A DNA stretch of 64,000 bases, from NCBI GenBank assembly GCA_963970005.1, contig CAXAMN010021607.1:1025675-1089674 (forward strand). Direction: 5' to 3'. Position numbers and translations under genes: made by a program. The notes below the pieces were generated by a model, which was not told where the DNA came from, did no database searches, and was given only the letters and a program-made list of their open reading frames with translations. Position 1 is the first letter of the stretch; the number at the start of each line of letters is the position of its first letter. Source of the stretch: Durusdinium trenchii (Eukaryota > Sar > Dinophyceae > Suessiales > Symbiodiniaceae). Below, in pieces: positions 7,740-19,412 of the stretch.

Positions 7740-10700
7740 GCGGACTTCTCAAAATGAAGGTTCTAAGCCACTGGATCTACCTCACTCAATCTTGGCAGCG
7801 CTGTCGCCGTGAAGTGTTAGACTTCCCGTCAGCCAAAGCTTCGGTTTGTGGGGCCGAAGAACTGTAGGTGGATCCAGTCTCACCTGCCAAAATCAGCAAA
7901 TACATTAAATTCAAACAGAATTGAATTGGGGTCCCAGGCAAAATTGGTTCACTGGCACATTTCAACTATCACTGGCAATGGCCTCCCAACAGATCCGGGC
8001 CATCTGCGTCGGCAACTTGTCGAATCGACCATGGAAGGCACATCCAAGCATTGTTGCCCTCACATTTGTATGGTCGCAACTTCCTGGCAGTTCTTTCGGC
8101 TCAAAACAGTTGATCTTGGCTTGGGGCTTGACGTCGTAGCGAAAGGCTAATGGCTGACCATCCTGCGAACAATGAAAAATTTTACATATAACAAAATGAT
8201 TGTCCAAGTGAAGGGAAACGCTCAGTGAAGCAGCACTGTCCTTCACCTTAGCGGCCACGTCGTGGTCTGTGATCGTCAGCTCAGTGAGTCCTGCGGTGCG
8301 ACATGACTCACACGCAATCGAGCTCAAGCAAGTGGGGCTCTTCTTGGCGGGCTGCTGCGCGGTGTCCACAATCACCATCATAGTGGTGTCGGCCTCGATC
8401 AGCCATGGCAACGACTTGGCCTTGTTGCTCTTGGCTATTCCTCCCAAAAATGAGAGCCAAATTCTGACTCTGACCCAGAAATGTATATTTATTAACAATA
8501 CCACTGATAACAATACCACTGATCGCCGTCACAGTGAGCACTCCTGGGCTGGCTTCAACGAAGCTGCCAGTTCCGAACCCAATCAGCTCGCCAGCGCGCA
8601 AAGAAATGGCGGCTGAGGTGGTATTCAGCAAGTACATCTCCATATCCTTGGTGATATACAGCTTCACCTTGTCTTCCAAGACGACATCACCAAGCGCTAG
8701 CAACCTAAGAGATACACAGACACACAAGCACCGTCATCTCAACCCATCATAGCCGCGTCAACATTTACTGACTCAACACTCAAAGCACTCTGCGATTTGT
8801 TATGAAACTCAGCTAGGAAGGGCAAGGGGCTCCAATGCCTCCAGCTCATCCTTCTTCAAAGTTCTTGGGCATAGGGTCCTGATGAAATCGATTGGTGCAT
8901 CGCCTGGCCCAAAAGCTGGCTGACACCTCGTGCGTGGCGGCTCTGCCGGCACAGTGCCAGTCGCTGCTTTTGCAGATGCACTCGGCTGCGCCACTGCCAA
9001 ATTGAAGGCGTCGTTGAAGTCGGCAACCATCTTTTTGATTGTGGCGCAATCTCCATGCAACGACTCGCTGACAGGTTCCGGCAACCTTGAACGCCAGACC
9101 GGAGTGCCATGTTATGCGCGCAGATTCACTGGGCGTGACATAAAATTACATAACAACCGAATTTAAAAGCAAGAAACTCCAGGCGCGAATCCTGCACAGT
9201 CAGGATTTCCATCGATGGCAGTGGCTTAGGCTCAGTAGCCGCTGCCCGCTGTTTCGGGCCCGCTTGTGGGCTTTTGTCCCACCATTCCTGACCACGCATT
9301 AAAAATTAAAATACAGCTGAACAGCTTGGGTACACATAAGGTGAGATTGAGTTTCATAGCTGATATAAAACACACCGGCCTGCTGGATCGCACTGGCCAT
9401 GAACGTCTTTTGCTCCTTGAAATCACCGTCGTCCTCTCCCATGTAGGAAGCAAAATGCCAGTCATATTCACGTCCCGGGGATTTGAGGTGCTCCAGCTGA
9501 AGAGACCATACTGCCCTTCCCCACTCGTTGAAACTTGGTTACCAACGCGCTGAACTGAAGAAACAATGCAGGAACTGCAGCCGGGAAAAGTGCAAAATTC
9601 AAGCAAGGGGACCGATTGGGGAGTAAATCCACCACAAAGATCTTGGAGCCCAGAGCAATGTCGGTTCCCTGCATGATCTCCTCCAGGATCTGCTTTGTCC
9701 CAGTTACACCCCGCTGAGCCGCCTGGGCAAACATGGACTAGTAGCACCCTCTAGGTCTAGGTCCCTTTACTCAATCAGCTACTTACTAAGAGTTAAGATT
9801 GAATTGAATCCAGGGGCGCGTTGAGATGGGCTGGGGCTTTGCTCGAAATCGCTGCTCCACAATTCTCTGACCCTCGCAAGGTCAACTGGTCCAATAGTAC
9901 CCTTGAACACCCTCGACTTCTGCATCCCCCAGGTCTTGTGCACTTGGCTGACGCAAAGCCAGCCTTGATTTCAGTTAGCTGATCGTTCAAAAGACTGACG
10001 CAGTACATGGTTTGAAGGTGAATATAATGCGCAAAGAAGCAGGGCTGTGACAATTTGCGGCGATCGCCAGAATGTGTTGCATCATTGAATGTCAGGGCAA
10101 CCTCGTGAAGCTCCATTGACCTGGTTGGAACATTACAATCTATTTGTGAAACGATATTGACTGTTCGAGTTCAGTTTCCATTGCAACCTAATGACCCCAT
10201 CAATTTATCCTCCGTGTTGCGGCGGTTGAGAACCACTTTGCTGCGGTCGTTTGACGCGTGCACCACAGGCTGCAACACAAGCAACAAAGAGTTGACGTTA
10301 GTGTGCGAAATGCTCCTCGCCACTTCTGCAGCCTCGTCCACTGCGACTGCCCCTTGGCAATGAGCTATTAGTAGGTGAAAGACTGATAATCGGCCAACGC
10401 TAGCAAACCTTGGCTAACTAGCTCCAAGCTCCAGGCTGCTGGGAAAGACTGTGCAGTCCATGACCATGATCGTGAACCTGCAATGCAGCGAAGGGCTAAA
10501 TAGAGTCAAAGTTTCTGAGGGTATTGTTTGTGTGCTGAGTGTTGATCATCATGTTGAAGGCCGAGGAACGGCGTGTTTGTATCTGACTGGTCAGCGTGCC
10601 ATTGCAGCAGGTCCGCATGGGAATCACTAAAAGCTGCAAAATTGACATAACGGTGCTTCCTGGTCATGTAGTCTTGTACCTCCGCCTTGCCCCTCTCGAA

Positions 10701-13700
10701 TCTTGCTGTGAGAAACTGAATGTCCAACGCCCCCTGGCAAGGAAAACTTACTATGATGAACATTCTACGTGGGACGACTGAACAATAATTTACCGGCCTG
10801 TCGGTCGGCTTCTGCCTTGACATCCTCCATGTGCGTTCGCATGATATCGATATCCTTGGATACCTTGAGCTCCGTCTGCTGATATGTTGTCTTGGCCACC
10901 AGAGTGGCCAGCCTAACAAAAGTTCACATCAAAAATGAATCGGTCATCAATGAGTTCATTAGGTTAATAATGTCACATCGCTTCAGCTGTTTTTTTTGAA
11001 ACAACGAATGCCAGGTAACTCATCGGCAGCCCTGAGCTTATCGTCTTCTATCTGCAGGCCATGGTTGTTGGAACCAGCGCAAACTGATTGAACGCACATT
11101 CACACGAATGCATGACACTGACGAACACCGACATTGAGTCAGCCGCCTGTCGTTGATACCTGGCGATCGCAATCTTGAAGGAGCCGATCTTGAATAGGTC
11201 CACGGGCGGGACTGAGCTGTCCAGAAGTGCCAGCAGCTCCCCGTCGCAGTGCTTCAACATAAACCTTACATATGAAAACTATGTGTCTTTAATTGAACGA
11301 TTCACGAACAGTCAGCACATGTTGAATTTTCGGGCAACCAATTCTCGGTCAAGGAACGATTTCAAAATCTTCGGGCCTTCCACCTGCGTGAACGCGGTTG
11401 GGTACTTCTTGGTGAAAGCATCCATGCAGGCTTCAAAGGCGCCACATGAGCGGCTCAGCATTTCCTGCAAACAATGTTTGCTTCAGAATCCTATGGGGCT
11501 CAAAAAACACTTGAATAATAACTGCTCTAAGAACTGACGGGAGCTGCACACAAAAAGCAAGCCGTGCAAATTTTTAAAGTGGCAACCAATACAAGCTCAG
11601 GCACGACGTCTTTGGTGGACCAAGGACGTCTCATTTTCGCAGTGAGCTTCGTATAGTCACTCTCCATTCGCTCGCACATCAACAAAAGAGTCTTTTCACA
11701 ATTTGTCAATTGCTCGGTCCAGGCTACTTGCTGTGGAGTTGCAACACAAAACCCGAGGCTGAAGAGCTGGTTCGCGATGCTTTCGTGTGTCAGAAACCGC
11801 GCCATGCCGAAGGTCCTGATATGAACTGGGAACCACCAGCCATCCTACACACAATAATCTTGACAATGTTCCAGTTTCAGGTGGTAGTGGTAGCTCTAGC
11901 GGTAGCGGTGATGGTAGTAGCGGTAGTAGTGTAAATATAGTTTAGCCAAATGACTTGCAAAATCCTGCCAGCTTCTCGTAAACCTTCTCAGGAACACGCT
12001 GGCAAAGCTGAAGAGTGGCCTGTGCTTCCAACTTACCTATCTGCAACGCTGACATCAGCTGGGCAGAGTTGTTCCATTCCTGATCGCGCACCAAAACGCA
12101 CTCCACGCCCCCCATTGAAACACAATTTCACAGTAACAGTAGTGACTGAACAGTGAAACCATCAGTGACCTCCAGGTCTTCATCCTTTCCAGTCAGCCGC
12201 TGCATCGTTTTGAGCTGAAAGTAAAGGTTGAAAGCATTAGGTCTTCGACGCGTTCCTGTGGAGGAGAGGGTGACTCCTGGCCGGCTGTAAGTGTGACCCC
12301 AACAGAACACCATCCAATGATTCACGATTCATTCCAATGAACACCAATCAGCCTGCCGGCCTCTGTTTTCGTGAATCATTTGCGCTGCAGCGACTTGGCC
12401 GGGAGGGACTGTCACAGTCCCGTGTATAACTGCCAGTGTCCTGAAACTTAGGCCGCTGACCGTAGCTAGAATAATATCTGCTTAAAAAATGGGTTGACGA
12501 ATCTGAGGAAGAGACTGCTTCTTCTCCTCTGGCCACGCCTGCTTCTCAACAAAGGCCATCTGAAAAACTGTCCATTCGATCCCATGCATTCCATTCATCG
12601 GACGAAACAAAACAATCTTTCGTGATCCTCCCGCCTGACAAAACTCTTGGGACTCATACATGCACAGCATCACTGTGAACGCCGCTACCGAGCGACCCTA
12701 ACCTTTGACCATCATCAAACCTTGAGGGTTGACATAGTGTGGCCCCTTGCCACTGAACAAATCATCCATGCTGAAGCTATATGTTGACCGCATCCCAGCG
12801 TCAGGTCGAATGGCTGTTACAGCCAGCTTTTCCACTCCGGGTATGTTTGCATCGGACAAAAACCTGCAATGGCAATTGAAAAAGCGAACAGCGACTGAGA
12901 AGGACGACTGAGGTCGAAACCCTCGGCCAACCACAAGTTGGCATAGGGCTGAGTGAGTTTCCTGGGCTCTGAGTGCAACTCAAAGAAAACAAAACACAAA
13001 GACCGAGCAAGTTCAAACACAAATTCTCCCAATCAAGTATCCGGGTCCGTATAGCCTTTGAGCCCAAGACTGGCTTCAAAAGGAAGATGGTATGGTCTTA
13101 ACTGGACAGGGCCGCACCGGTTGAGCTCATCTGGGGTCACATACGACCTGATCGTATAACTTTCATGAATGTTTGGCATTCTCATACAAAGCGGTTTTAG
13201 CATGAAGCGCTTGAACCTCTTCTCTAAGAATGAAACGTAGTCGGGTCCTCTGGGAATGCACTGTCCTGCCACTTCAAAAAGTCCAGAAGATTCTCCTCTC
13301 AGCGGTCTGCATTTAAACAACGACACCAAATTGTCTAAATAAGCAAATAAGTATGATGCTGACTTGCGTCAATCTGCAGCTGAACAATCACGACTCCGAT
13401 CCTTGTTTTGGAATTTGTTCTCGAAGTAGCTCTCTATCGAACCAAACTGGTGCAAACACTCTTGCCTGAGATAGAAAAACATAGTGATAGCTCATGTTGG
13501 CTATCAATTCCTGTCCCCACACCCCGTCCCACCAAAGAAGAAAAGAACAAAAACTATCGTCCAAACAATCATGAAGCGGCAACCACTGGTCAAACAACTT
13601 CACCGCCTCTGCTGTTCCCCCGTCTTGCAAGGCGGCTAGCGATTGGCCAGAGTCTGAGTCGGCCCTGACGATCTTTGAAGACCGTGCATTGCTGCCGGAG

Positions 13701-13770
13701 TTGCTGGCTTTCCGTTTCGCAGGCATCTGTCTGAGCTTCGATCCCTTTCGAGCCCAAAATCCTATCACTA
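7740..13770 (-). CDS. Long multi-exon host gene, function not recognised
   Basis: A series of short minus-strand exons reads in one direction. The likely start is MPAKRKASNSGSNARSSK at about 13719. Then come RVFAPVWFDRELLREQIPKQ (13380-13450), PRGPDYVSFLEKRFKRFML (13030-13260), DANIPGVEKLAVTAIRP (12700-12860), SRKIVLFRPMNGMHGIEW (12480-12640), NAFNLYFQLKTMQRLTGK (12150-12280), ECVLVRDQEWNNSAQLMSAL (12020-12130), KTLLLMCERMESDYTKLTAK (11560-11760), EMLSRSCGAFEACMDAF (11330-11465), LLDSSVPPVDLFKIGSFKIA (11150-11260), KVSKDIDIMRTHMEDVKAEA (10795-10915) and FAAFSDSHADLLQW (10590-10740). Further exons follow at 9600-9730, 9370-9460, 8870-9100, 8530-8720, 8230-8450 and 7980-8160. Exon identity is supported by composition and by CAG acceptors and GT donors. 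It may be more than one gene. No catalytic domain was recognised. Confidence 0.5.
11879..11932. repeat. GGTAGT-rich microsatellite
   Basis: An imperfect run of GGTAGT/GGTAGC units lies in an intron of the surrounding gene. Confidence 0.8.
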
Positions 13771-13829
13771 AGTTTATGGCAAACTGACTGAACAAAATCT
13801 AATTCTTTCATTTTCTACTTTAAGTCTTT

Positions 13830-14200
13830 CACAAGGTTTCCGCAAAGCACTGAAGTCGGTCGAGACTGCCGCTGGGTGAAACTTTTGCCACCTTCGCCAA
13901 CGAGCATCATGAGGCTGACCGTGCGTTGCAACCTCCTGGAAACTTTATGGCTACTGAACCTGACACGCTGAAACAAGATTACCTTTTAGCAGCGATACTA
14001 CTACTTCACACGAGGAAGACAAGACATTCGAACGAACTGTGCGCAATCAGATTCTGGCTGGGCATAGCTAAGTTCTTTGCGCAAATGGCCATCATTCAAT
14101 GACCGCTACCTGGCAAATCCCAGGCAGGAAACACACTGAAAACAAACACAGTAACTGTTACATGGTTGCAGTTCGGCGTCAACTCCGTGCAAAAAAAAAA
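13830..14200. other. Intergenic, no supported gene
   Basis: The stretch lies between the putative start of the long gene and a hairpin-repeat cluster. No coding-like frame was recognised. Confidence 0.4.
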
Positions 14201-14221
14201 GGCGCCACAAAGTGTGCAGTC

Positions 14222-14416
14222 TTTGTGTTGGAACACAACAGTTGCTCAAGCGTTTTGTGTTGGGACCCAACAACTTCCCTCCTGTTTTGTGTTGGAACAC
14301 AACAACTTCCCTCCTGTTTTGTGTTGGAACACAACAACTGCTCTCCTGTTTTGTGTTNNNNNNNNNNCTCCTGTTTTGTGTTGGAACACAACAACTGCTC
14401 TCCTGTTTTGTGTTGG
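14222..14416. repeat. About six 32-bp tandem repeats, each with a TTGTGTT/AACACAA palindrome
   Basis: The units have period 32 (TTTTGTGTTGGAACACAACA plus 12 bases). Each contains the near-perfect palindrome TTGTGTTGGAACACAA. The array includes a 10-N assembly gap at 14358-14367, so its true length is unknown. Confidence 0.85.
14358..14367. other. Assembly gap (10 N)
   Basis: Ten unresolved bases lie within the 32-bp tandem array. Repeat copy number here is an assembly estimate. Confidence 0.99.
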
Positions 14417-14437
14417 TGTGCGACAGAACAAACTGCG

Positions 14438-14470
14438 TTTGTGTTGAAAGCCACCGGCTTTCAACACAAA
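14438..14470. repeat. Perfect 15-bp-arm hairpin
   Basis: The left arm TTTGTGTTGAAAGCC (14438-14452) and right arm GGCTTTCAACACAAA (14456-14470) are exact reverse complements with a 3-base loop. Diverged relatives (GTGTTGAAC...CTCAACAGG types) occur at about 14640-14670 and 14751-14778. Confidence 0.85.
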
Positions 14471-14992
14471 GGTTGTACATTGCACTCAGACTCATTTCTC
14501 TCACAACAAAGCTGGGCTAGGCCCTAACTTACGCTGCCGCACCCAAATTTTCGGGTGTAAAGGGATGCTCCGCGGAAAACCGCGAGGAGAGACATGTGCC
14601 TTCAGCACAAAGCGGACACACTGAATCCAAACGCTGGCAGTGTTGAAACCCAATGGCCTTCAACAGAAAGCACATCCGTTCTAGAGCCATTTTTTCAAAT
14701 CGTAAAGTTTGGAGCCTTAAAAAAAAAACGCTTACCATATCAAGCCTGATGTGTTGAACGCCAATGGCTCTCAACAGGAAGGTGTCAGCTGCAAATGGGC
14801 AACTGGTTGTGTTCCCAGTATGCTACCACAACGCTGTGGTTCTGTTTTGTACACAACTGTTCCTGTGAGACATTCGCAACACAAAATCCTTATATTACTC
14901 TTTGCTGTTGAACACAAAAAGAAAACCAAGTTGCTTTAAATTTGTTGGTGTCAAACAAACAAGAACTGCAGCGCGCAAAAATCAACAAATCA

Positions 14993-15602
14993 TCATTCCT
15001 CTTGGAGGACAGCGTCAAATGCTTCTTGGACGACGCTTAATGCTTGTTCCCACGCAACACCGCGCGCCCACAATTTGCTGGCCGCTTTGTACACATGGTG
15101 GGACTTACGTTTGACCTTGTACTTGTCTAACTGCCGCTTGGACAGGCCCTGCGCTGTCAGTTCCAGCCTGTTCGGTTCCTTGGTTTCAGGAAACATCAGC
15201 ACCTCACTTTCCGTGTAGTGCATGAGTTACCGTCAGTTTCCAACCATTCATTCGAGTTTCAGCTTCCAACCGCTGAACCTGTATTGGTTGCCGTCCTCGC
15301 AGGCCTAGCCCCACAGCCGGCCCAGGAGTAGGCAAAATCCTGGCTAAAAGAACACTAATCAAGCAGTCATAGAAAAACACAATTCGGCTCGGGCTCGTCC
15401 TGTGGACTGGGACTGGTTCGCCGCAGTCGAACGTCCCACGAGCCAAGCTTTCCAAGTAGTCGGCCGCAACAGTCATGTTGAAAGGCTCGGCGCCTTGAAA
15501 ATTCACTCCCAAACTCTTTGCTACACAGAGTCGCAGAGAGCCACCAAAAAAACGAATGCCATGCCTGTATTTTTGCTGTTTGATGCTTAGTAGGCCAGCC
15601 AA
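14993..15602 (-). CDS. C-terminal exons of an unrecognised gene
   Basis: The last exon (about 14993-15200) reads EVLMFPETKEPNRLEL, LSKRQLDKYKVKRKSHHVYK and WEQALSVVQEAFDAVLQEE before a stop. It is a basic-then-amphipathic helical segment. An upstream exon (about 15395-15600) includes GVNFQGAEPFNMTVAADYLE. It could be the 3' end of the DUF7869-like gene upstream at 16.7-18.9 kb, or a separate gene. No catalytic motif was recognised. Confidence 0.4.
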
Positions 15603-15619
15603 CTAGAATGCGCTTCATT

Positions 15620-16690
15620 ATTTGTTAAACTTAAAACTCAGTCCACAGACTGACCGTTTTTTCAATGCTTGGCACCTTCAACCTCAGGTTTTTGGCCCTG
15701 ATCCCTGATCGTCGGTCCGCTTCCAGTTCCGGTCTCGGCATTTTAAAGCAAACAGAATCGTCGGCCCGAGTTGAGCTGAGTTGACTTCATACTTCGCTAG
15801 TAAAGGTAATCATAATTTGATGATTCCTTTTCACTAGCCGTTCGTAATAATAGTAGTAGTGATTAAGTGGTAATCCCTCTTCGCTGGCGGTACAATCTAC
15901 CAGCCAAATTTCAAAGTGGACTGGCACTGGCTTTGCGTCCTAGGCGTGTGTGTGTGTGATCAAAGGCAATCACATCATTATATCATGTTTCATACACAAT
16001 CAATCAATCAATCAACCATAAAATCAATCAATCAATCAATCAATCAAACCGCCACTTCTTGGCAGTGAAAAGTACCAAACCTTTGGATCTGACTTCAGCT
16101 AATTTCCTGAAATTTTGGGCTCAACAATTCATTCTCCTTGCCAATCTGCCAGGTCTTCTGCAACGTGTGTGATGCTCTCAACAAGTGAGCTTAAACCCTG
16201 ATGAAGCGCATTCAAGTTGGCCGTCAAAAAATTTGTTTGTCAGTCGAACCCTCATCACCGAAACCATGCCAAAGAAACGCAGGGCTGGACAATGCTTTAG
16301 CCAATTCTCAGCAGCTTTGCCATCGTGATCTCTAGGCTCATTTCGGACTGGCGTTCAATTTGCATTGAGATACTGGTTCTATGTAACCCTTACTTCACAA
16401 GCTGTCATAGCAAAAAACAAAGCCTTCAGGCACACAACCATTCTGCGTCATCTCTCGCACAACTCCCGCAGGAAGGTAAAGAAAGATGCGGTCTTGGAAC
16501 TCTGCGTCCGACATGAACCTCTTTGTCCTAGGCTTTAGTCACTACAGTTTGTCATTTCATTAAGGACTTGTCGTATTCAATTCATTACTGTCTTGGATGA
16601 TGCGCGGTCCTTAAGACCACATCATGGTCATGGCGTGCTGAACTCCAATATTTTTTTCCAAAAATTGGAGTCGACGTCATCGCGGTCAAT
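15620..16690. other. Non-coding stretch with microsatellites
   Basis: This stretch contains a short (GT)n at 15946-15958 and an (AATC)n tract at 15998-16047. No frame looks like a gene. It is probably intron or intergenic sequence. Confidence 0.5.
15998..16047. repeat. (AATC)n microsatellite
   Basis: Twelve or so AATC/CAAT units with one interruption (AACCATAAA). Confidence 0.9.
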
Positions 16691-16739
16691 GCCTGGTACT
16701 ACCCGCATCCAGTAACAGTGACATCAAAACGCACGCAAC

Positions 16740-18886
16740 AAATTGCACAATGTCTTATTCTTCTCACAGACTGGCCTAGCTGGTTGAAGCGGTTGAAGCA
16801 ATAGCAGTGGGGGGCACCAGGCCCCCCTATGCCTTTCAGGTGGTTTCCGTAGCAAGCAACTGTCAGAAAGTCCTTCCTTAGACAAGAGTTCTTGCTACGG
16901 CACAGCGCATGAAAAAACAACTCACGCAGCATAGAAAGTCAACGCTGTAAGTATTGAATCCCAAGCACCAAGCACGCACAGAATTCATCATGATAGCACA
17001 CTTCTGGGGCTCATTCGGCCTGGTTGACTTGTCGTTCAGGTAGTCTTGCAGGCACTGGCGGAACTGAAGACTGTCATGCAGTTCGTTGTGAGCTTCGATG
17101 ACGTGACTCAAGGCTCCGAACATAGCATCCACGTCTTCATGTGAATGTCCCGTCTGCAAGCAGCTTAATGAAGCTGAATATAGTTTTCCTGACCCCACCA
17201 TATATCCTAAGAACCGACACAATGTCGAATTCTTGCATTCCTTTGAGGTGTTGTCGGATTGCAAGCTGAGGTGGCACTGGCGTAAGTCAGTGTATTCGCC
17301 GATTCCATTGAGCACGAATGCAACGAGGTCTGTCATGAAAGAACTATCCTTGCGGACGAATACATCTGCTAATGCCATTGTGACGCTATGTCCATGAGCT
17401 ATAGCGGCATGGCAGTCCAAACTTGGACGAAGCAGTTGCGAGAACTCTTTGGCTGCAAGGGCCAAACTCCGAGGAGCTTTGTATTTACTTTTGTCCATGC
17501 CGTCGCATATGATGCATATCTCTTGATATCCTCCATTCAATGTCATCAGTCTTGAATTCGTCCGGGACTTCCAGTATACTATTCTGTCTTCATATTGGCG
17601 CTTCAAGTGGCGCCCAAACTCTTCCATCTGAGCCTGGTGTGCGGCTCTGTCGGATGTCAGCTTCTTTAATATCAATTTGTATCGCAAGCATGTCGTGCAC
17701 TTCGAATGCTGCGACTTGTGTCTGATAGCCATGGTTGATCCATAGGTCTCCGACCATACCTGAAAAGCATCGCTTCGAGGTTAGGCTTTAGACAGTCAGT
17801 GTGTTTGTGTCTACTGGTGTAGTACAACAAAATAACCTCCAATAGTAACATCGTGTAGGAAACCTTTAAATCCTGTTAGTTCCAGGGACTGAATTGAATA
17901 GCTTCAAGCTGATCTTGCGATCCGGATGTCGGGCCCTCAACATTCCCAAGTAGTCTGTGAAGCTGCCTGGCGGAACGAGCCGCAAATTTTTCATGGCATC
18001 ATCCGGGGAGGATTTGATGATTCTATGAATCCGCGCAGCTTCACGAGGTCGTTTGCCATGGCTGCGGCGAAATGCATTGACCTTGTCCCCTGACTTCTTG
18101 CCAGTTGCCTCTGGCATCGGCTCAGAAATTGTTGCGTGCAATTCTGCAAGGAACTCCACAATCAACTGGCGATTGATGGACTTTGGGCGGTCGGCTGCTA
18201 GCCTCAACTTGGGTAGCGTGCGGAGATCCAAAGGTGCACTCTCACCCTCATGGGCACATTTCCGGAGTTTGCGGAATCGGCCGCTGCCAATGCCAAGTAA
18301 TCTCCGGAATGCCTGTTGGCACATTTTGATCCCAAACAGAACTTGTTTTCTCCGATCTTCTGTCTGATCAGACTCCGATGCGCTGTACCCATCTTTGAGA
18401 ATCGATATGACCTGACAAAGGTCCGTTAAAGCGTCCGGCAACCTCATTGTAGAATACTTTAGCCTCTATAGTCATTATTGTTGCCCATGGAATTCGCGCG
18501 AGATCTTAATTTTGTCAAACAACATGCTCACCGGCACCCCGCGCCTTGTTATCCGCGTCGGCTTTATGCAAAGAGCTCAGCCGCCCCCTCAAACTCACTA
18601 GATCACTAACAGCTTTGTCGTTGTTCCGAAAGCCGATGAAGCAGCTGGCCTGATTTCCTCGAGCTCTATGTTTGGCGCACTCGCAAGTTGTTTGGATGAT
18701 TTTGAAAATGTTCTGCTTGATTTCAGGGCCTTCAATGGGCACGATCTTCCGCTTCTTCCTGGAGCTGGTTGTCGCGGCTGCCTTTGGTAGAACAATGGCT
18801 TGGCTTGATGAGGCACTAGAACGGGCTACTATAGCATCCGCTTCGGCTTCATCGTCGCTGAGGCAATCTACCGGCGGCAAAGGCAT
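16740..18886 (-). CDS. DUF7869-like, transposon-derived protein, multi-exon
   Basis: Exon 1 (18520-18886) starts MPLPPVDCLSDDEAEAD and ends at a GTGAGC donor. Exon 2 (about 17870-18440) is basic (KCAHEGESAPLDLRTLPKLR, KRPREAARIHRIIKSS). Exon 3 (about 16930-17755) follows a TTTTCAG acceptor and carries VWSETYGSTMAIRHKSQHSK, a CTTC pair, and the core LQSDNTSKECKNSTLCRFLG with QTGHSHEDVDAMFG. The DN...KN...GHSHEDVD pattern is how I recognise the DUF7869 family, a DDE/RNase H-like domain found in many unclassified eukaryotic transposon-derived proteins. Exon 3 ends at a GTGAGT donor near 16924. A possible exon 4 (GIGGPGAPHCYCF) lies near 16800. Whether this copy is a domesticated host gene or an old element is unresolved. 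Confidence 0.62.
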
Positions 18887-19412
18887 ACAATGAAGGAAAA
18901 CGATGAACCATTATTATTTGGGATAATAACGGCATCGATGCGGCATCAATATCCTTACATTTACTTTCTACAGCGTTCTAGCCATGAAACGACCGGTCTG
19001 GGCTTTACTTGATGGATTGCAACCTGTTCAAGCGGCGTTAGCATTTTTTGATATTGGTATTATGTTCAATGCGCGCTTGATCATGGTTCAAATGCCCTGG
19101 CGTCAATTCAATGTGTTTCGAAACATACCAACAATGACAAGGGTTCGCTTGCTTCCAAAATTGAATTGCTTCAACACCTGCCCTTTCTCACAGCGCGCCA
19201 CAATTGGATGCCGGATCCAAATAGTAATTTAGTTGCAGCGTTCAACACACAAGCAAACAAAGGCCTCACTGACCAAAGCCGCAATCATTGCGTGTTCAGC
19301 CAACGAATTTCACTTCACAAGTCTTGTTCTGTGAAAAATGCAAGAGCGGTCTAACTTTCAGAAACTGCTGCCCAAGCAAGCTGAAGATTTCAACCTTCGG
19401 ATCTTGCCTTGA

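Noticed and set aside
14222..14416. CRISPR-like array
   Set aside because: The 32-bp units are contiguous tandem copies without unique spacers, in a eukaryotic context with no cas genes.
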